From: JBOFWL01 sp051653605
Lineage (GTDB): Bacteria; Spirochaetota; Brevinematia; Brevinematales; Brevinemataceae
NCBI GenBank assembly: GCA_051653605.1
Contig: JBOFWL010000028.1
Location: forward strand, 1 to 64,000
Reading direction: 5' to 3'
DNA: 64,000 nt
This document shows, one piece after another, positions 50,582-59,679 of the stretch. Position 1 is the first letter of the stretch, and every line of letters begins with the position of its first letter. The position numbers and the translations under genes are program-made. A model generated the notes under the pieces. That model was not told the origin of the DNA, made no database searches, and saw only the letters and a program-made list of their open reading frames with translations.

Positions 50582-51520
50582 TTAATAGCCGTCGTAGCCA
50601 TCATAGCCACCACCGCCAGCATCGCCGTAAGCGTCATCATATCCGCCACCGGCATCGCCATAGGCATCACCATAGCCATCGCCGTAATCTTCATAGCCAC
50701 CTACATCGGCAGCAGGATTAGAAACGATCGAGGTAGAGATATCAAGTTCGATATTTGTGACTTCCGCAAGCACAATTTCATCAAAAAAGCCACGTGCGGG
50801 GAAAGCATTTGAGCCTTTAAAGGCTTTTACATTGTTATTGCTTGCAATATTATGATAAAACTCCAACATTGAGACAAAAAATTCTCGTTGTCGATCTCCA
50901 ATAAGATACACGCGGGTGCTACCATCAATGAATCGATGCGTAACAGTGTATGAAAGAGGGGTTGTTGCGTTTGCCTGAGGAGCATTTGTGTAAGAATTCA
51001 AACTTCTAATTTGAGCATCTGTTAAGAGTACTGTGGATCTCCATTGAGATGTCCCATTCACAAAATTCAGGAAAGTCTTTGTTTTAGGGATCAAAAAGCT
51101 CACATTGGGAAGGTTTGACCCTGAAAGCGTTGTGGATATCCAATCATCAGGAATAAAACCAACTTGGCGATGCTCAAAAATAAGTCCAAAACGAAGATCC
51201 ATACTATCATTGTTGAATATAACAAAGGGAATTGCGTTCCAAATACCGTAATGAAGAGGTTCTCGCCCATATCCTTGTGGAAAATAAGTTGATAAGGAGC
51301 CCATTTTTACTTCTTCAATAGAGGATGTCGGACGCAATGCTGCCAGCAACCCAAAGGGAATACTACTATCTGTTGCTTGTTGAGGTGCAAGTGCAGGTAA
51401 GCCCCCTCTATCGGGAGGAAGAACTCCTGCTCTGATAGCTTGTTGCAGTTGTTGCTCTAATGTTTGTCCAAAAAGCAGTATAGGTAAGATGCTCATTAAG
51501 AAAAGAGCTTGTTTTTTCAT
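50582..51520 (-). CDS. Exported protein with Gly-Tyr-Asp tail, unknown
   Basis: A 312-residue protein with a signal peptide (residues 1-19, ending L-F-G). The middle (about 60-270) is a mixed beta-rich region with no family I recognise; segments include P-L-H-Y-G-I-W-N-A-I-P and D-L-R-F-G-L-I-F-E-H. The last 39 residues are almost entirely Gly, Tyr, Asp and Ala in repeats such as G-D-A-Y-G-D-A-G-G-G. The ATG overlaps the leuS stop by four bases, so its translation is coupled to leucyl-tRNA synthetase. The tail resembles disordered adhesive or phase-separating segments by composition only. Confidence 0.8.
   Translation of the reverse strand: MKKQALFLMSILPILLFGQTLEQQLQQAIRAGVLPPDRGGLPALAPQQATDSSIPFGLLAALRPTSSIEEVKMGSLSTYFPQGYGREPLHYGIWNAIPFVIFNNDSMDLRFGLIFEHRQVGFIPDDWISTTLSGSNLPNVSFLIPKTKTFLNFVNGTSQWRSTVLLTDAQIRSLNSYTNAPQANATTPLSYTVTHRFIDGSTRVYLIGDRQREFFVSMLEFYHNIASNNNVKAFKGSNAFPARGFFDEIVLAEVTNIELDISTSIVSNPAADVGGYEDYGDGYGDAYGDAGGGYDDAYGDAGGGGYDGYDGY
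50585..50701 (-). repeat. Gly-Tyr-Asp low-complexity tail
   Basis: About 39 codons encode G-D-A-Y-G-D-A-G-G-G and close variants two to three times over, with TATGGCGATG-like repeats at DNA level. Such a repeat could vary in length by slippage. Confidence 0.8.
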
Positions 51521-53943
51521 TCTTTCACCACCAAATTGATCAAGCGGTCGGGGATAACAATAATTTTAAGAATTGTTTTCCCCTCAAGGCGCGATTTAAG
51601 ACCTTCTGTCTCCATGGCTACCTTCTGGGCGTCTTCTTTAGAAAGCCCTTTGGGAAGCATAATCTTATCTCTTGTCTTTCCATTAATTTGAATCACAAAT
51701 TCAATTTCATCATCTATACAGAGTGATTCATCCCATATTGGCCATGCTTGGTCGGCCAAAAGAGGTGGGTACCCCAATATCTCCCATAGTTCTTCCGCTA
51801 AATGAGGCGCAAAGGGGCATAAAATCTTTGCTAATATTTCCAATGCTTCTTTAGGCGGAGATTCAAGTGCTGTTAATTCATTAACAAGCACCATCATCGC
51901 ACTAATTGCTGTATTAAATTGGCTAACAGTGTTGATATCTGTCTCAACTTTTTTAATTGTTTTATGTAAAGTTCGAAGAGTATTCTGGTCTGGGGCATTT
52001 TCCGACCATTTTTTATCCGTATAAAGACGCCATACGCGATCTAAAAACTTTTTGATTCCACGAAGCCCATTTGTATTCCATGGCTTCGATGCCTCTAGAG
52101 GCCCCATAAACATTTCATAGAGTCGAAGGCTATCAGCGCCAAATTCTTCAATAATATCATCGGGATTAACAACATTTCCACGAGATTTACTCATTTTTTC
52201 ATTGTTTTCACCCAAAATCATGCCTTGGTTGACGAGTTTTTGGAAGGGTTCTTTGGTAGAGACTAATCCACAATCGTAAAGCACCTTATGCCAAAATCTT
52301 GCATATAACAAATGCAATACCGCATGTTCTTGGCCTCCAACGTATAGACCAACTGGCATCCAATATTTTTCTTTTTCAGGGTCGACAGATTTTGTTGTAT
52401 TTTTAGGATCAATATAGCGAAGATAATACCAACACGAACCCGCCCATTGAGGCATGGTATTAGTTTCGCGTTTGGCTTTGCCCCCGCAACTGGGACATGT
52501 GCAGTTCACCCAGTCTTCGACAGTTGCTAGTGGCGATTCTCCATTAGAAGCGGGTAGATAGCTTTTCACTTCGGGAAGTCGTAAAGGTAGTTCTGATTCC
52601 GGCACAGGTACTGTCCCACATTTTTCACAATGAATGATAGGAATGGGTTCTCCCCAGAATCGTTGTCGAGAAAAAACCCAGTCCCGCAGCTTATAACGGA
52701 CAGTTTCTTTTGCGGCGTCTCCCAGTTTTTTAACAACTGCCTTTTTCATTTCAGCGGTAGGTAAGCCTGAAAGCTCATCGCAGTTCACCGAAACACCATC
52801 ATCGACAAAAGCTGCTTCGGAAAGATCAGGTTGAGATTGCCCTACGGGAGCCACCACCCCTATTATTGGCGCATTAAAACGCTTTGCAAAGACGTAGTCT
52901 CTTTCATCATGGGCAGGGACGGCCATAACGGCGCCTGTTCCGTAATTTTCAAGAACATAATCTCCAATCCAAATAGGAATTTCTTTCCCATTGACGGGAT
53001 TAATTGCATATGCTCCCGTGAATACACCAGTTTTTTCTTTATTAAGCTCTGTGCGTTCGAGATCACTCTTTCGAGAAGCCTCTTCGATATAGCGTTCAAC
53101 ATCTGCCTTATATTCGTCGGTGGTAATTTCTTTTACAAGAGGCAATGCTGGTGCCAGCACGACAAATGTTGCACCATAAAGGGTATCACAACGTGTTGTA
53201 TAAACGGTAATAGGTTTTTTGGTGATGCTTTCTGTAAAGGTAATTTCAACCCCTTCAGAACGCCCTATCCAATTTCGCTGAAGAAGTTTAATTGAATCTG
53301 GCCAATTACAGAGGTCTAAATCCTCGGAGAGGCGATCCGCATACTGAGTAATTTTTAAAACCCACTGGCGAAGATTTTTCTTAACAACTGGGTGCCCACC
53401 TTCAACCGACTTACCATCAACAACTTCTTCATTAGCAAGCACGGCGCGCAAATTTTCACACCAGTTAACAGGCATCATTGCCTCATAGGCTAAGCCTTTC
53501 TTAAATATTTGCAAGAAAATATATTGAGTCCAACGATAATATTCATCGGTATGCGTTGAAATTTGTCGGCTCCAATCATAGGCAAAGCCGAGAGATTTAA
53601 TTTGACGTTCAAAGTTTGCAATATTAGCTTCTGTAGAAATGCGTGGATGCTGCCCCGTTTTGATAGCGTACTGTTCGGCAGGAAGCCCAAAACTATCATA
53701 GCCCATCGGATGAAGTACATTATAACCCTTCATACGAAGAAATCGACCAACGATATCGGTAGCGGTATAGCCCTCTGGATGCCCTACGTGAAGCCCATTG
53801 CCAGAAGGATAAGGAAACATATCAAGAAGATAACATCTTTTTTCGGGAGGAAATGCAGGATCTTCTGTGACCTTAAATGATTGGTTTTTCTCCCAATACT
53901 GTTGCCACTTTGGTTCAATAGCGGAAAAATTATAAGAGCTCAT
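51517..53943 (-). CDS. leuS: Leucyl-tRNA synthetase
   Basis: An 808-residue class I tRNA synthetase. The HIGH motif is in P-Y-P-S-G-N-G-L-H-V-G-H-P-E-G-Y, and the KMSKS motif is in E-K-M-S-K-S-R-G-N-V. The CP1 editing domain shows T-R-C-D-T-L-Y-G-A-T-F and P-A-H-D-E-R-D. Paired Cys residues (C-E-K-C and C-T-C-P-S-C) form zinc sites. The C-terminal tRNA-binding part is present. AGGAGG precedes the ATG. The protein gene at 50582 overlaps its end. Confidence 0.97.
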   Translation of the reverse strand: MSSYNFSAIEPKWQQYWEKNQSFKVTEDPAFPPEKRCYLLDMFPYPSGNGLHVGHPEGYTATDIVGRFLRMKGYNVLHPMGYDSFGLPAEQYAIKTGQHPRISTEANIANFERQIKSLGFAYDWSRQISTHTDEYYRWTQYIFLQIFKKGLAYEAMMPVNWCENLRAVLANEEVVDGKSVEGGHPVVKKNLRQWVLKITQYADRLSEDLDLCNWPDSIKLLQRNWIGRSEGVEITFTESITKKPITVYTTRCDTLYGATFVVLAPALPLVKEITTDEYKADVERYIEEASRKSDLERTELNKEKTGVFTGAYAINPVNGKEIPIWIGDYVLENYGTGAVMAVPAHDERDYVFAKRFNAPIIGVVAPVGQSQPDLSEAAFVDDGVSVNCDELSGLPTAEMKKAVVKKLGDAAKETVRYKLRDWVFSRQRFWGEPIPIIHCEKCGTVPVPESELPLRLPEVKSYLPASNGESPLATVEDWVNCTCPSCGGKAKRETNTMPQWAGSCWYYLRYIDPKNTTKSVDPEKEKYWMPVGLYVGGQEHAVLHLLYARFWHKVLYDCGLVSTKEPFQKLVNQGMILGENNEKMSKSRGNVVNPDDIIEEFGADSLRLYEMFMGPLEASKPWNTNGLRGIKKFLDRVWRLYTDKKWSENAPDQNTLRTLHKTIKKVETDINTVSQFNTAISAMMVLVNELTALESPPKEALEILAKILCPFAPHLAEELWEILGYPPLLADQAWPIWDESLCIDDEIEFVIQINGKTRDKIMLPKGLSKEDAQKVAMETEGLKSRLEGKTILKIIVIPDRLINLVVKE

Positions 53944-54016
53944 GAGGCCTCCTCATACAATTCTACTCTTTATCTAATCGGAATCAATTAAAAAATCTTT
54001 ATGGAAACAACGTTGT

Positions 54017-54466
54017 TTATTGCTGGTAGGGAAGGATGTTGGTATAGAGATAAGGTTCTCCATTAATAGCGATCAAAATACGCTCGACCTTATAACGCCG
54101 CACAAATAGAAGGTGCCCTCTTAGCATGGTGCTAAAGCCATCTATCGAGCTGCTGAGGTACATGGCAAGCCCTCGCCCCCCATCTTCGTAGGTGAGGCGA
54201 CTGATATAAACATCTCTATTAATTTGAAAAACAAGATCATCTGGAGGAAGATTGGAAATGATATTTTGATCTGCTAGAGCAGATTCTTGTAGAAATTCTG
54301 CAGGATTTTGCCAAAAGCTAATAGCTTTAGGTTGAGTAAAAGAGGTTTTGAATAATAAATAAAGAGCATCTCCCTCATATTTAGCTCGAGTATATCGTCC
54401 GCAAGAAGAAAATATACTTAAAAAAGCAAGAAAACAGGGTAGAATTCCCGTTTTAATACCATTCAT
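54017..54466 (-). CDS. Small lipoprotein downstream of mreD, unknown
   Basis: A 149-residue lipoprotein. I start at ATG 54466, inside the end of mreD (14-base overlap), because from there the product has a signal peptide and lipobox I-F-S-S-C (near Cys22); the longer frame would add an unlikely hydrophobic prefix. The mature domain carries Y-L-L-F-K-T-S, D-L-V-F-Q-I-N-R-D-V-Y-I-S and a final V-E-R-I-L-I-A-I-N-G-E-P segment, probably a small alpha/beta fold. Translational coupling to mreD suggests a role in cell elongation or envelope integrity; this is inferred from position only. Confidence 0.72.
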   Translation of the reverse strand: MNGIKTGILPCFLAFLSIFSSCGRYTRAKYEGDALYLLFKTSFTQPKAISFWQNPAEFLQESALADQNIISNLPPDDLVFQINRDVYISRLTYEDGGRGLAMYLSSSIDGFSTMLRGHLLFVRRYKVERILIAINGEPYLYTNILPYQQ

Positions 54467-54959
54467 AGTTCTCTCGATTATCCACACGGGCAAAAATAAT
54501 ATAAATAAGCAGCCCTGCAAAAAGATTAAGTAGAATTTCGCCAGGCACTTTAAGAAGATATCCAAAATCTATAAGATTTGTTTGTTCTACAATAAGATAA
54601 AATAAAGCATAGAACATATATTTGAGAAGGGTCATCAGAGATAAATACAGAAAAAATACAATTAAGTTTGGCATTTTTACTGCTCTACGAAAAAGCTCCG
54701 AGAAAGCAGCAATAAAAACAAAAATAAACATATTAAGCCCTAAAAGCCCCCCACTCATAATATCTAGGGACATCCCAAGAAAAAAAGCGATGATTTCTCC
54801 ACGAAATGCTCCCAAAAAGAGAGAAAAAATAATGGTAAGAACCAAAAGAAAATCTGGATTAAATGTGTAAACAGTAATCAGCTGCACAGACTGTATAGCT
54901 AACAATAGTAATGCGATAAATACATATAAAAAAACAGGATAGCGACGCTTATCTTTCAC
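54453..54959 (-). CDS. mreD: Rod-shape protein MreD
   Basis: A 168-residue inner-membrane protein with about five helices. L-R-R-A-like membrane anchors are replaced here by F-L-G-A-F-R-G-E and G-L-L-G-L-N, which fit the MreD pattern together with its place after mreC. I start at GTG 54959, five bases after GGAGG inside mreC, rather than the GTG at 54965 that abuts the ribosome site. It overlaps mreC by 11 bases and the next gene by 14. MreD links MreC to the elongation complex. Confidence 0.85.
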   Translation of the reverse strand: MKDKRRYPVFLYVFIALLLLAIQSVQLITVYTFNPDFLLVLTIIFSLFLGAFRGEIIAFFLGMSLDIMSGGLLGLNMFIFVFIAAFSELFRRAVKMPNLIVFFLYLSLMTLLKYMFYALFYLIVEQTNLIDFGYLLKVPGEILLNLFAGLLIYIIFARVDNRENYEWY

Positions 54960-55821
54960 GACCACCTCCGACTGGTGTCATATACCGATTTTCTAAACCC
55001 AGTACAAACACCTCAGAAAGACGTGCGTAGTTGAGCTCGGGGCGAATATAAAGGATTTGAAAATATTCTTCCATAACATTTTGCCCGATACCTCGAACTT
55101 TTCCAATCAATATCCCTGAAGGATAAATATCGCTCTCACCAGAAGTTAACACATCTTCGCCCAAAGCTGGATCAGCCTCAACAGGTATATAGTTAAGAAG
55201 CGCATCTTGATTCCACGAACCTTCTCCATTAAGAAGGCCTGTATAACCCGTATCAGCAAGGCGAACGCCCACATAGAAATTTTTTGCAGTGAGCAGGCGA
55301 ACCTTACTCGTATGACGACCTGTTTCAACGATTTTACCAACTAAAACCATTCTATCTTCAGGAGAAGGCGAAACCACTGGCATATTCTGTTTAATGCCCT
55401 CAACACGACCTTTATCAATGATGATATAATCTGAAAGGAGAGTTGGGTCTCGGAAAACAACTTTAGCATAGTATGTTTTTTCAGGAATTTGTTCTTGAAT
55501 GCCGAGAAGGTTTCGGTAGTGATCATTTTCTTGCTGGAGTTGTTCATATCTGAAGGAGTCTTCTCTATAAACCTGCAATTTCTGTTCTGCTTCTATCAAG
55601 CGAGATTCTAAAGTTCTGATGTGCTCTAAGCTAGTAAAAAATCCGCGTACAGCAACTCCCATTGAAACAAAGATCCCTTCTATGGAAACAGATGCAGTAA
55701 ACAGCATCGTCCGTAGGCTAAAAGACTCTGTCGGAACCTTAGAAAACATCATGAACACAGAAAACAGCATCAGCCCTGATGCAAGAAGAAAAGTTTTGAA
55801 ACGGGCAAGAAATCTAGTCAT
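54949..55821 (-). CDS. mreC: Rod-shape protein MreC
   Basis: A 290-residue protein with one N-terminal helix (about 12-29), a coiled coil (about 65-105, rich in Glu, Gln and Leu) and the beta-rich MreC domain from about residue 120 containing V-V-F-R-D-P, D-Y-I-I-I-D-K-G and G-V-R-L-A-D-T-G-Y-T-G-L. MreC organises the cell-wall elongation machinery in the periplasm. It follows mreB by 21 bases. The classical downstream partners pbp2 and rodA are not here. Confidence 0.9.
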   Translation of the reverse strand: MTRFLARFKTFLLASGLMLFSVFMMFSKVPTESFSLRTMLFTASVSIEGIFVSMGVAVRGFFTSLEHIRTLESRLIEAEQKLQVYREDSFRYEQLQQENDHYRNLLGIQEQIPEKTYYAKVVFRDPTLLSDYIIIDKGRVEGIKQNMPVVSPSPEDRMVLVGKIVETGRHTSKVRLLTAKNFYVGVRLADTGYTGLLNGEGSWNQDALLNYIPVEADPALGEDVLTSGESDIYPSGILIGKVRGIGQNVMEEYFQILYIRPELNYARLSEVFVLGLENRYMTPVGGGRER

Positions 55822-55842
55822 AATAACACTCGCTGGTGAATA

Positions 55843-56871
55843 CTAGATTGAATATGGTGTTTCGTAGTATTTTATATTTTCTAAAAATTTACCACATCCC
55901 ATTACAACACAGGTAAGTGGATTTTCAGCTAGAAAGCAGGGAACCCCTGTAGTTTTAGAAATATGTTTTGGTAATCCACGAAGCAAAGCTCCACCACCTG
56001 TCATTACAATACCTCGATCGATAATATCAGATGCTAATTCGGGAGGGGTTTGATCTAGCGTTTGTTTTATCACGTCTAAAACCTGATTAATCACATCTTG
56101 AAGAGAATCTCTAACTTCTGTATTATCAATTTTAATTGTTCGAGGCAACCCTGACAAGGAGTCTCGCCCTTTTATTTCCATATGCTCAATACTTTTAAGT
56201 GGATAAGCAGAACCGATTTTAATCTTTACTTCTTCTGCTGTGCGTTCTCCAACAACAAGATTGTGGAATTTTTTGAGGTGATTCATAATAGACTCATCAA
56301 ATTTATCCCCACCTACTCGGATAGAGTTTGTAATAACAATCCCCCCAAGTGAAAGCACAGATGCCTCTGTAGTCCCCCCACCAATATCGACAACCATATG
56401 CCCTGCTGGCTCTTCAACAGGAATACCCGCTCCGAGAGCAGCGGCTCTGGATTCTTCGATAAGGTAAATCTTTGTTGCACCAGCTTGTTCAGCAGCTTCA
56501 CGCACTGCTCGGCGTTCTACCTCGGTAACTCCAGAGGGAACACCCATAACAACACGGGGATAAACAAGTTTTTTGCTTGTGTGTGATTTAGAAACAAAAT
56601 ATTTAATCATTTTACCAACGACTTCAAAGTCGGAGATAACACCATCTCTCATTGGGCGAACAGCAAGAATGTCTCCAGGTGTTTTTCCCAACATTTTTTT
56701 TGCTTCACGACCAACAGCAATAACTTTTCCCGTACTACTTTGCAAAGCAACAACAGAAGGCTCTGACAGGACAATACCATGACCACGAACGTAAATAAGC
56801 GTATTTGCCGTACCTAAATCGATGGCAATATCGTTAACAAAAATATCTTTGACGCTGGAAAAGATCCCCAT
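55843..56871 (-). CDS. mreB: Rod-shape actin-like protein MreB
   Basis: A 342-residue actin-fold ATPase that forms membrane-attached filaments guiding elongation. The phosphate-1 loop I-D-L-G-T-A-N-T-L-I-Y and phosphate-2 loop V-V-D-I-G-G-G-T-T-E are intact, followed by D-I-I-D-R-G-I-V-M-T-G-G-G-A. I start at ATG 56871 (M-G-I-F-S), with GAGGG seven bases before it; the in-frame ATG at 56892 lacks a ribosome site. First of mreB-mreC-mreD-lipoprotein. A glycosyltransferase gene lies 65 bases upstream on the same strand. Confidence 0.95.
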   Translation of the reverse strand: MGIFSSVKDIFVNDIAIDLGTANTLIYVRGHGIVLSEPSVVALQSSTGKVIAVGREAKKMLGKTPGDILAVRPMRDGVISDFEVVGKMIKYFVSKSHTSKKLVYPRVVMGVPSGVTEVERRAVREAAEQAGATKIYLIEESRAAALGAGIPVEEPAGHMVVDIGGGTTEASVLSLGGIVITNSIRVGGDKFDESIMNHLKKFHNLVVGERTAEEVKIKIGSAYPLKSIEHMEIKGRDSLSGLPRTIKIDNTEVRDSLQDVINQVLDVIKQTLDQTPPELASDIIDRGIVMTGGGALLRGLPKHISKTTGVPCFLAENPLTCVVMGCGKFLENIKYYETPYSI

Positions 56872-56936
56872 GAAAACCCTCAATATACACAAATATCATC
56901 ATTATATATGATATTAATAAAAAATGCAATAAATTT

Positions 56937-58508
56937 TTACACTGAAGCTTTAAATAATCTTAAAATACGTTGAGCCGAGAAGTAAAGATACATAGGCAAG
57001 CCTCTTCGGATGCCTAAAGAGAAGTTATACCACCCAAAAAGGGTCAACTCTATTAAGATGAAGGGTGTCATAAAGAGTAACCCTATTTCAAACAAATTAA
57101 AGATTATAAAAGCTGGAACACCTAATAAAAACAACATTAATGTTGGTAAAGATAACCATCTAGCCATTGCTCGATAACGGCCGTGGCATGCTTCTTGTTC
57201 ATGAATACGTTTCCAATCGGTGAGCGACATATCCGAATAAAGAAAAAAGAATGGAGAATAGTGAGGATTTTTAAGAGGTGTCGCTAGATTAGCACCTTCT
57301 TGGATAATTTTTTTAAGATGAGCTACTCTGATAGCACAACTATGAAGAGGAAAACATTTTGGTATTTGTTGAGGGCGAACTGGCCTAAAGCATGGGTAGG
57401 CTCCGATGGGGTAAAATGCGTTTGCCAGCGTATAATATCTTTTTGCGGCTAAACCTTGTTCGTATTTGCAGTATAGAAGAGGCACCGCCACGTCTATTGA
57501 AGGGTTATGAAAAAGCCGTTCTAATGAGGCCTGCATAAATGATTCTATCTCTTCTCCCGCATGAAGAAAAACCACAATATCATAGGCTTCTATTTTAGGA
57601 AGAAGCTCTTTAATATTCAGCGTTTCCTCTAAGACAAATACGTCTCCCACATTAGCTTTAACATTTTTTGGAGCAATAACAGCTATTTTCAATGGGGTTT
57701 TCCCACTGGGCAAGGCTCGCCAAAATCGGCTATTAATACGCCAAAAAACGGCAAGAGTGTCTTTTATCATGTGCAAAATCGTATTTAATGTCATTCTTCC
57801 AATTCCATCACGCACAAAGTGAAGGACAATAGGGTGAGAAGTAATCGATGCGCCTTGCATATGGCATAAAACCAGCAATTCGATATCAAATGCAAAGCGT
57901 TTCACCAACAGATAGGGAAGCGCCTTCTCGAGGACTCTTCTTTTGAAAAGTTTAATACCAGTTTGAGTATCATTAACGGGCAATCCAAAAAGGATTTTTA
58001 CGCAAAGAAAATATACTCCGCTAAAAAGGCGACGAGATAAAGGATAATCGAGGTCTGACATTTTGTCTTTTTTAGAACCAATAACGATATCTGCATTTTC
58101 TGCAAGCATTTTTCTAAAGAAATAAGGGATGTGTTCTGCGGGAAGCTCTAAATCGGAGTCGAGGAAAAGGATAAATTGCCCCGAAGATGCTTCATAGGCA
58201 GAAGCAAGCGCTCTACCCTTACCAAAATTTCGTGAAGAACTCAATACTTTAAGCTCGGGAATATCTAATGCTAGTTTTGTCAATACTTCAACTGTTTGAT
58301 CGACAGAGCCATCATCTGATGCAATAATCTCAAAATTCCAATTCCACCTATGTAAGAGAGAAGAAATAGTGCGAATATTTTGCGCAATCAGTTTTTCTTC
58401 ATTATAAACTGGAATAAGGATAGACAATTTATGATTTTTTACAACATCAGGAATAAAGGATGCCACATTATCTACATCTTTAAAGGAGAATTTGGATGTC
58501 ATCATCAT
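56937..58508 (-). CDS. GT2 glycosyltransferase with two modules and membrane tail
   Basis: A 523-residue protein. Residues about 28-260 are a GT2 domain like dolichyl-phosphate-mannose synthases: I-P-V-Y-N-E-E-K, D-D-G-S-V-D-Q-T and the D-S-D metal site in L-F-L-D-S-D-L-E. Residues about 270-440 look like a second, degenerate GT-A-type segment without a clear D-x-D. Residues 445-500 hold two membrane helices. GGAG stands close upstream of three consecutive ATG codons, and the second or third is better spaced. The likely role is transfer of sugar to a lipid carrier or envelope glycan; the acceptor is unknown. Confidence 0.82.
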   Translation of the reverse strand: MMMTSKFSFKDVDNVASFIPDVVKNHKLSILIPVYNEEKLIAQNIRTISSLLHRWNWNFEIIASDDGSVDQTVEVLTKLALDIPELKVLSSSRNFGKGRALASAYEASSGQFILFLDSDLELPAEHIPYFFRKMLAENADIVIGSKKDKMSDLDYPLSRRLFSGVYFLCVKILFGLPVNDTQTGIKLFKRRVLEKALPYLLVKRFAFDIELLVLCHMQGASITSHPIVLHFVRDGIGRMTLNTILHMIKDTLAVFWRINSRFWRALPSGKTPLKIAVIAPKNVKANVGDVFVLEETLNIKELLPKIEAYDIVVFLHAGEEIESFMQASLERLFHNPSIDVAVPLLYCKYEQGLAAKRYYTLANAFYPIGAYPCFRPVRPQQIPKCFPLHSCAIRVAHLKKIIQEGANLATPLKNPHYSPFFFLYSDMSLTDWKRIHEQEACHGRYRAMARWLSLPTLMLFLLGVPAFIIFNLFEIGLLFMTPFILIELTLFGWYNFSLGIRRGLPMYLYFSAQRILRLFKASV

Positions 58509-58580
58509 AGCTCCATATCTGAGTTTTATTCTAAATTATAGCATAAATTGTATTTATAGGCAAGAATATAGGTCTAAAGC

Positions 58581-58609
58581 TTGACCATTTAAAAAAAAAG
58601 TGATATTAT
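58581..58609 (+). promoter_or_regulatory. Promoter of the ZIP transporter gene
   Basis: TTGACC (58581-58586) and TATTAT (58604-58609), 17 bases apart, 30 bases before the ATG. Confidence 0.65.
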
Positions 58610-58639
58610 GGTAGCAAGTTCACAGAAACAGGAGGCCCT

Positions 58640-59557
58640 ATGTCTAAAAGAATATTTTCATTTCGTGGTGCTATTGGTAGTATTGGAACGTTTACCCTCT
58701 TAATTGGAGGTATTATTTTCATCTTCACAGTTCGTTATCAGATTTTCAATCAATCTTGGTTTTATCGCTCACATCCTATAGCACAGGGTTTTTATGCAAC
58801 GTTATTTACTTGGTTTATTACAGCTTTGGGAGCTGCAACAGTATTTATTTTTCGAGATATAAAACGAAAAACATACAATTTAATGCTAGGTTTTTCTGCA
58901 GGGGTGATGATTGCTGCATCGTATTGGTCGTTGTTGGCGCCTGGGATAGAGCTTTCAAAAGAGTTAAACGACCCCTTTTGGATTCCACCTGTAGTTGGAT
59001 TTTTAGCTGGAGGATTTTTTTTATGGGGGGTGGATCAAATTCTTCCTCACCTTCACCGAAATTTAGAAGTTGCCCACGCTGAGGGAGTTAAAACCTCTTG
59101 GCAGCGAACAACACTTCTTGTATCGGCGATGACGCTTCATAATATCCCCGAAGGGCTAGCAGTTGGGGTTGCCTTTGGTGCAGCAGGGCTAGGTTTAGAA
59201 AATTATAATATTAATTATGCTATTGCGTTGGCATTGGGTATCGGGATACAAAACTTTCCAGAAGGAATGGCTGTATCAGTACCGTTGCGTCGCGAAGGGA
59301 AAAGCTTGTGGTCGTGTTTTAGTATAGGTCAACTCTCTGGAATTGTAGAACCTATTGCAGGGATTTTTGGAGCTTGGCTAGTCTTTTTCATGCGCCCCCT
59401 TCTTCCATACGCCCTATGTTTTGCAGCAGGAGCAATGATTTACGTAGTTGTTGAAGAACTTATTCCCGAAGCACAAAGTGGTAATGATACAGACAGTGCA
59501 ACCATCGGTACCATGTTAGGATTTACACTAATGATGTTGTTAGATATTTCCCTCTAA
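58640..59557 (+). CDS. ZIP-family metal transporter (GufA/ZIP11 type)
   Basis: A 305-residue transporter with about eight helices. The family signature H-N-I-P-E-G-L-A-V-G in helix 4 and Q-N-F-P-E-G-M-A-V in helix 5 form the metal-binding site. It opens with a helix unusual for ZIPs and a further helix around residue 55. The loop between helices has L-P-H-L-H-R-N-L-E-V-A-H, a histidine-rich segment that may bind metal. AGGAGG precedes the ATG. Zinc is the likely substrate, but iron or manganese are possible. Confidence 0.9.
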   Translation: MSKRIFSFRGAIGSIGTFTLLIGGIIFIFTVRYQIFNQSWFYRSHPIAQGFYATLFTWFITALGAATVFIFRDIKRKTYNLMLGFSAGVMIAASYWSLLAPGIELSKELNDPFWIPPVVGFLAGGFFLWGVDQILPHLHRNLEVAHAEGVKTSWQRTTLLVSAMTLHNIPEGLAVGVAFGAAGLGLENYNINYAIALALGIGIQNFPEGMAVSVPLRREGKSLWSCFSIGQLSGIVEPIAGIFGAWLVFFMRPLLPYALCFAAGAMIYVVVEELIPEAQSGNDTDSATIGTMLGFTLMMLLDISL

Positions 59558-59604
59558 ACGTTGGTATCTATTTATAATAAAAAGAGTTATTCTATGAAAA
59601 TAGG

Positions 59605-59636
59605 GGCGGTTTCTTTTAAGGAAATCGCCTTTTTTT
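59605..59636 (+). terminator. Terminator after the ZIP gene
   Basis: GGCGGTTTC pairs with GAAATCGCC (one G-T pair), loop TTTTAAG, then TTTTTTT. Confidence 0.8.
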
Positions 59637-59679
59637 CCGAGAAACGATTACTATACCAGTTTTTAAATGAGGAAAGAAT

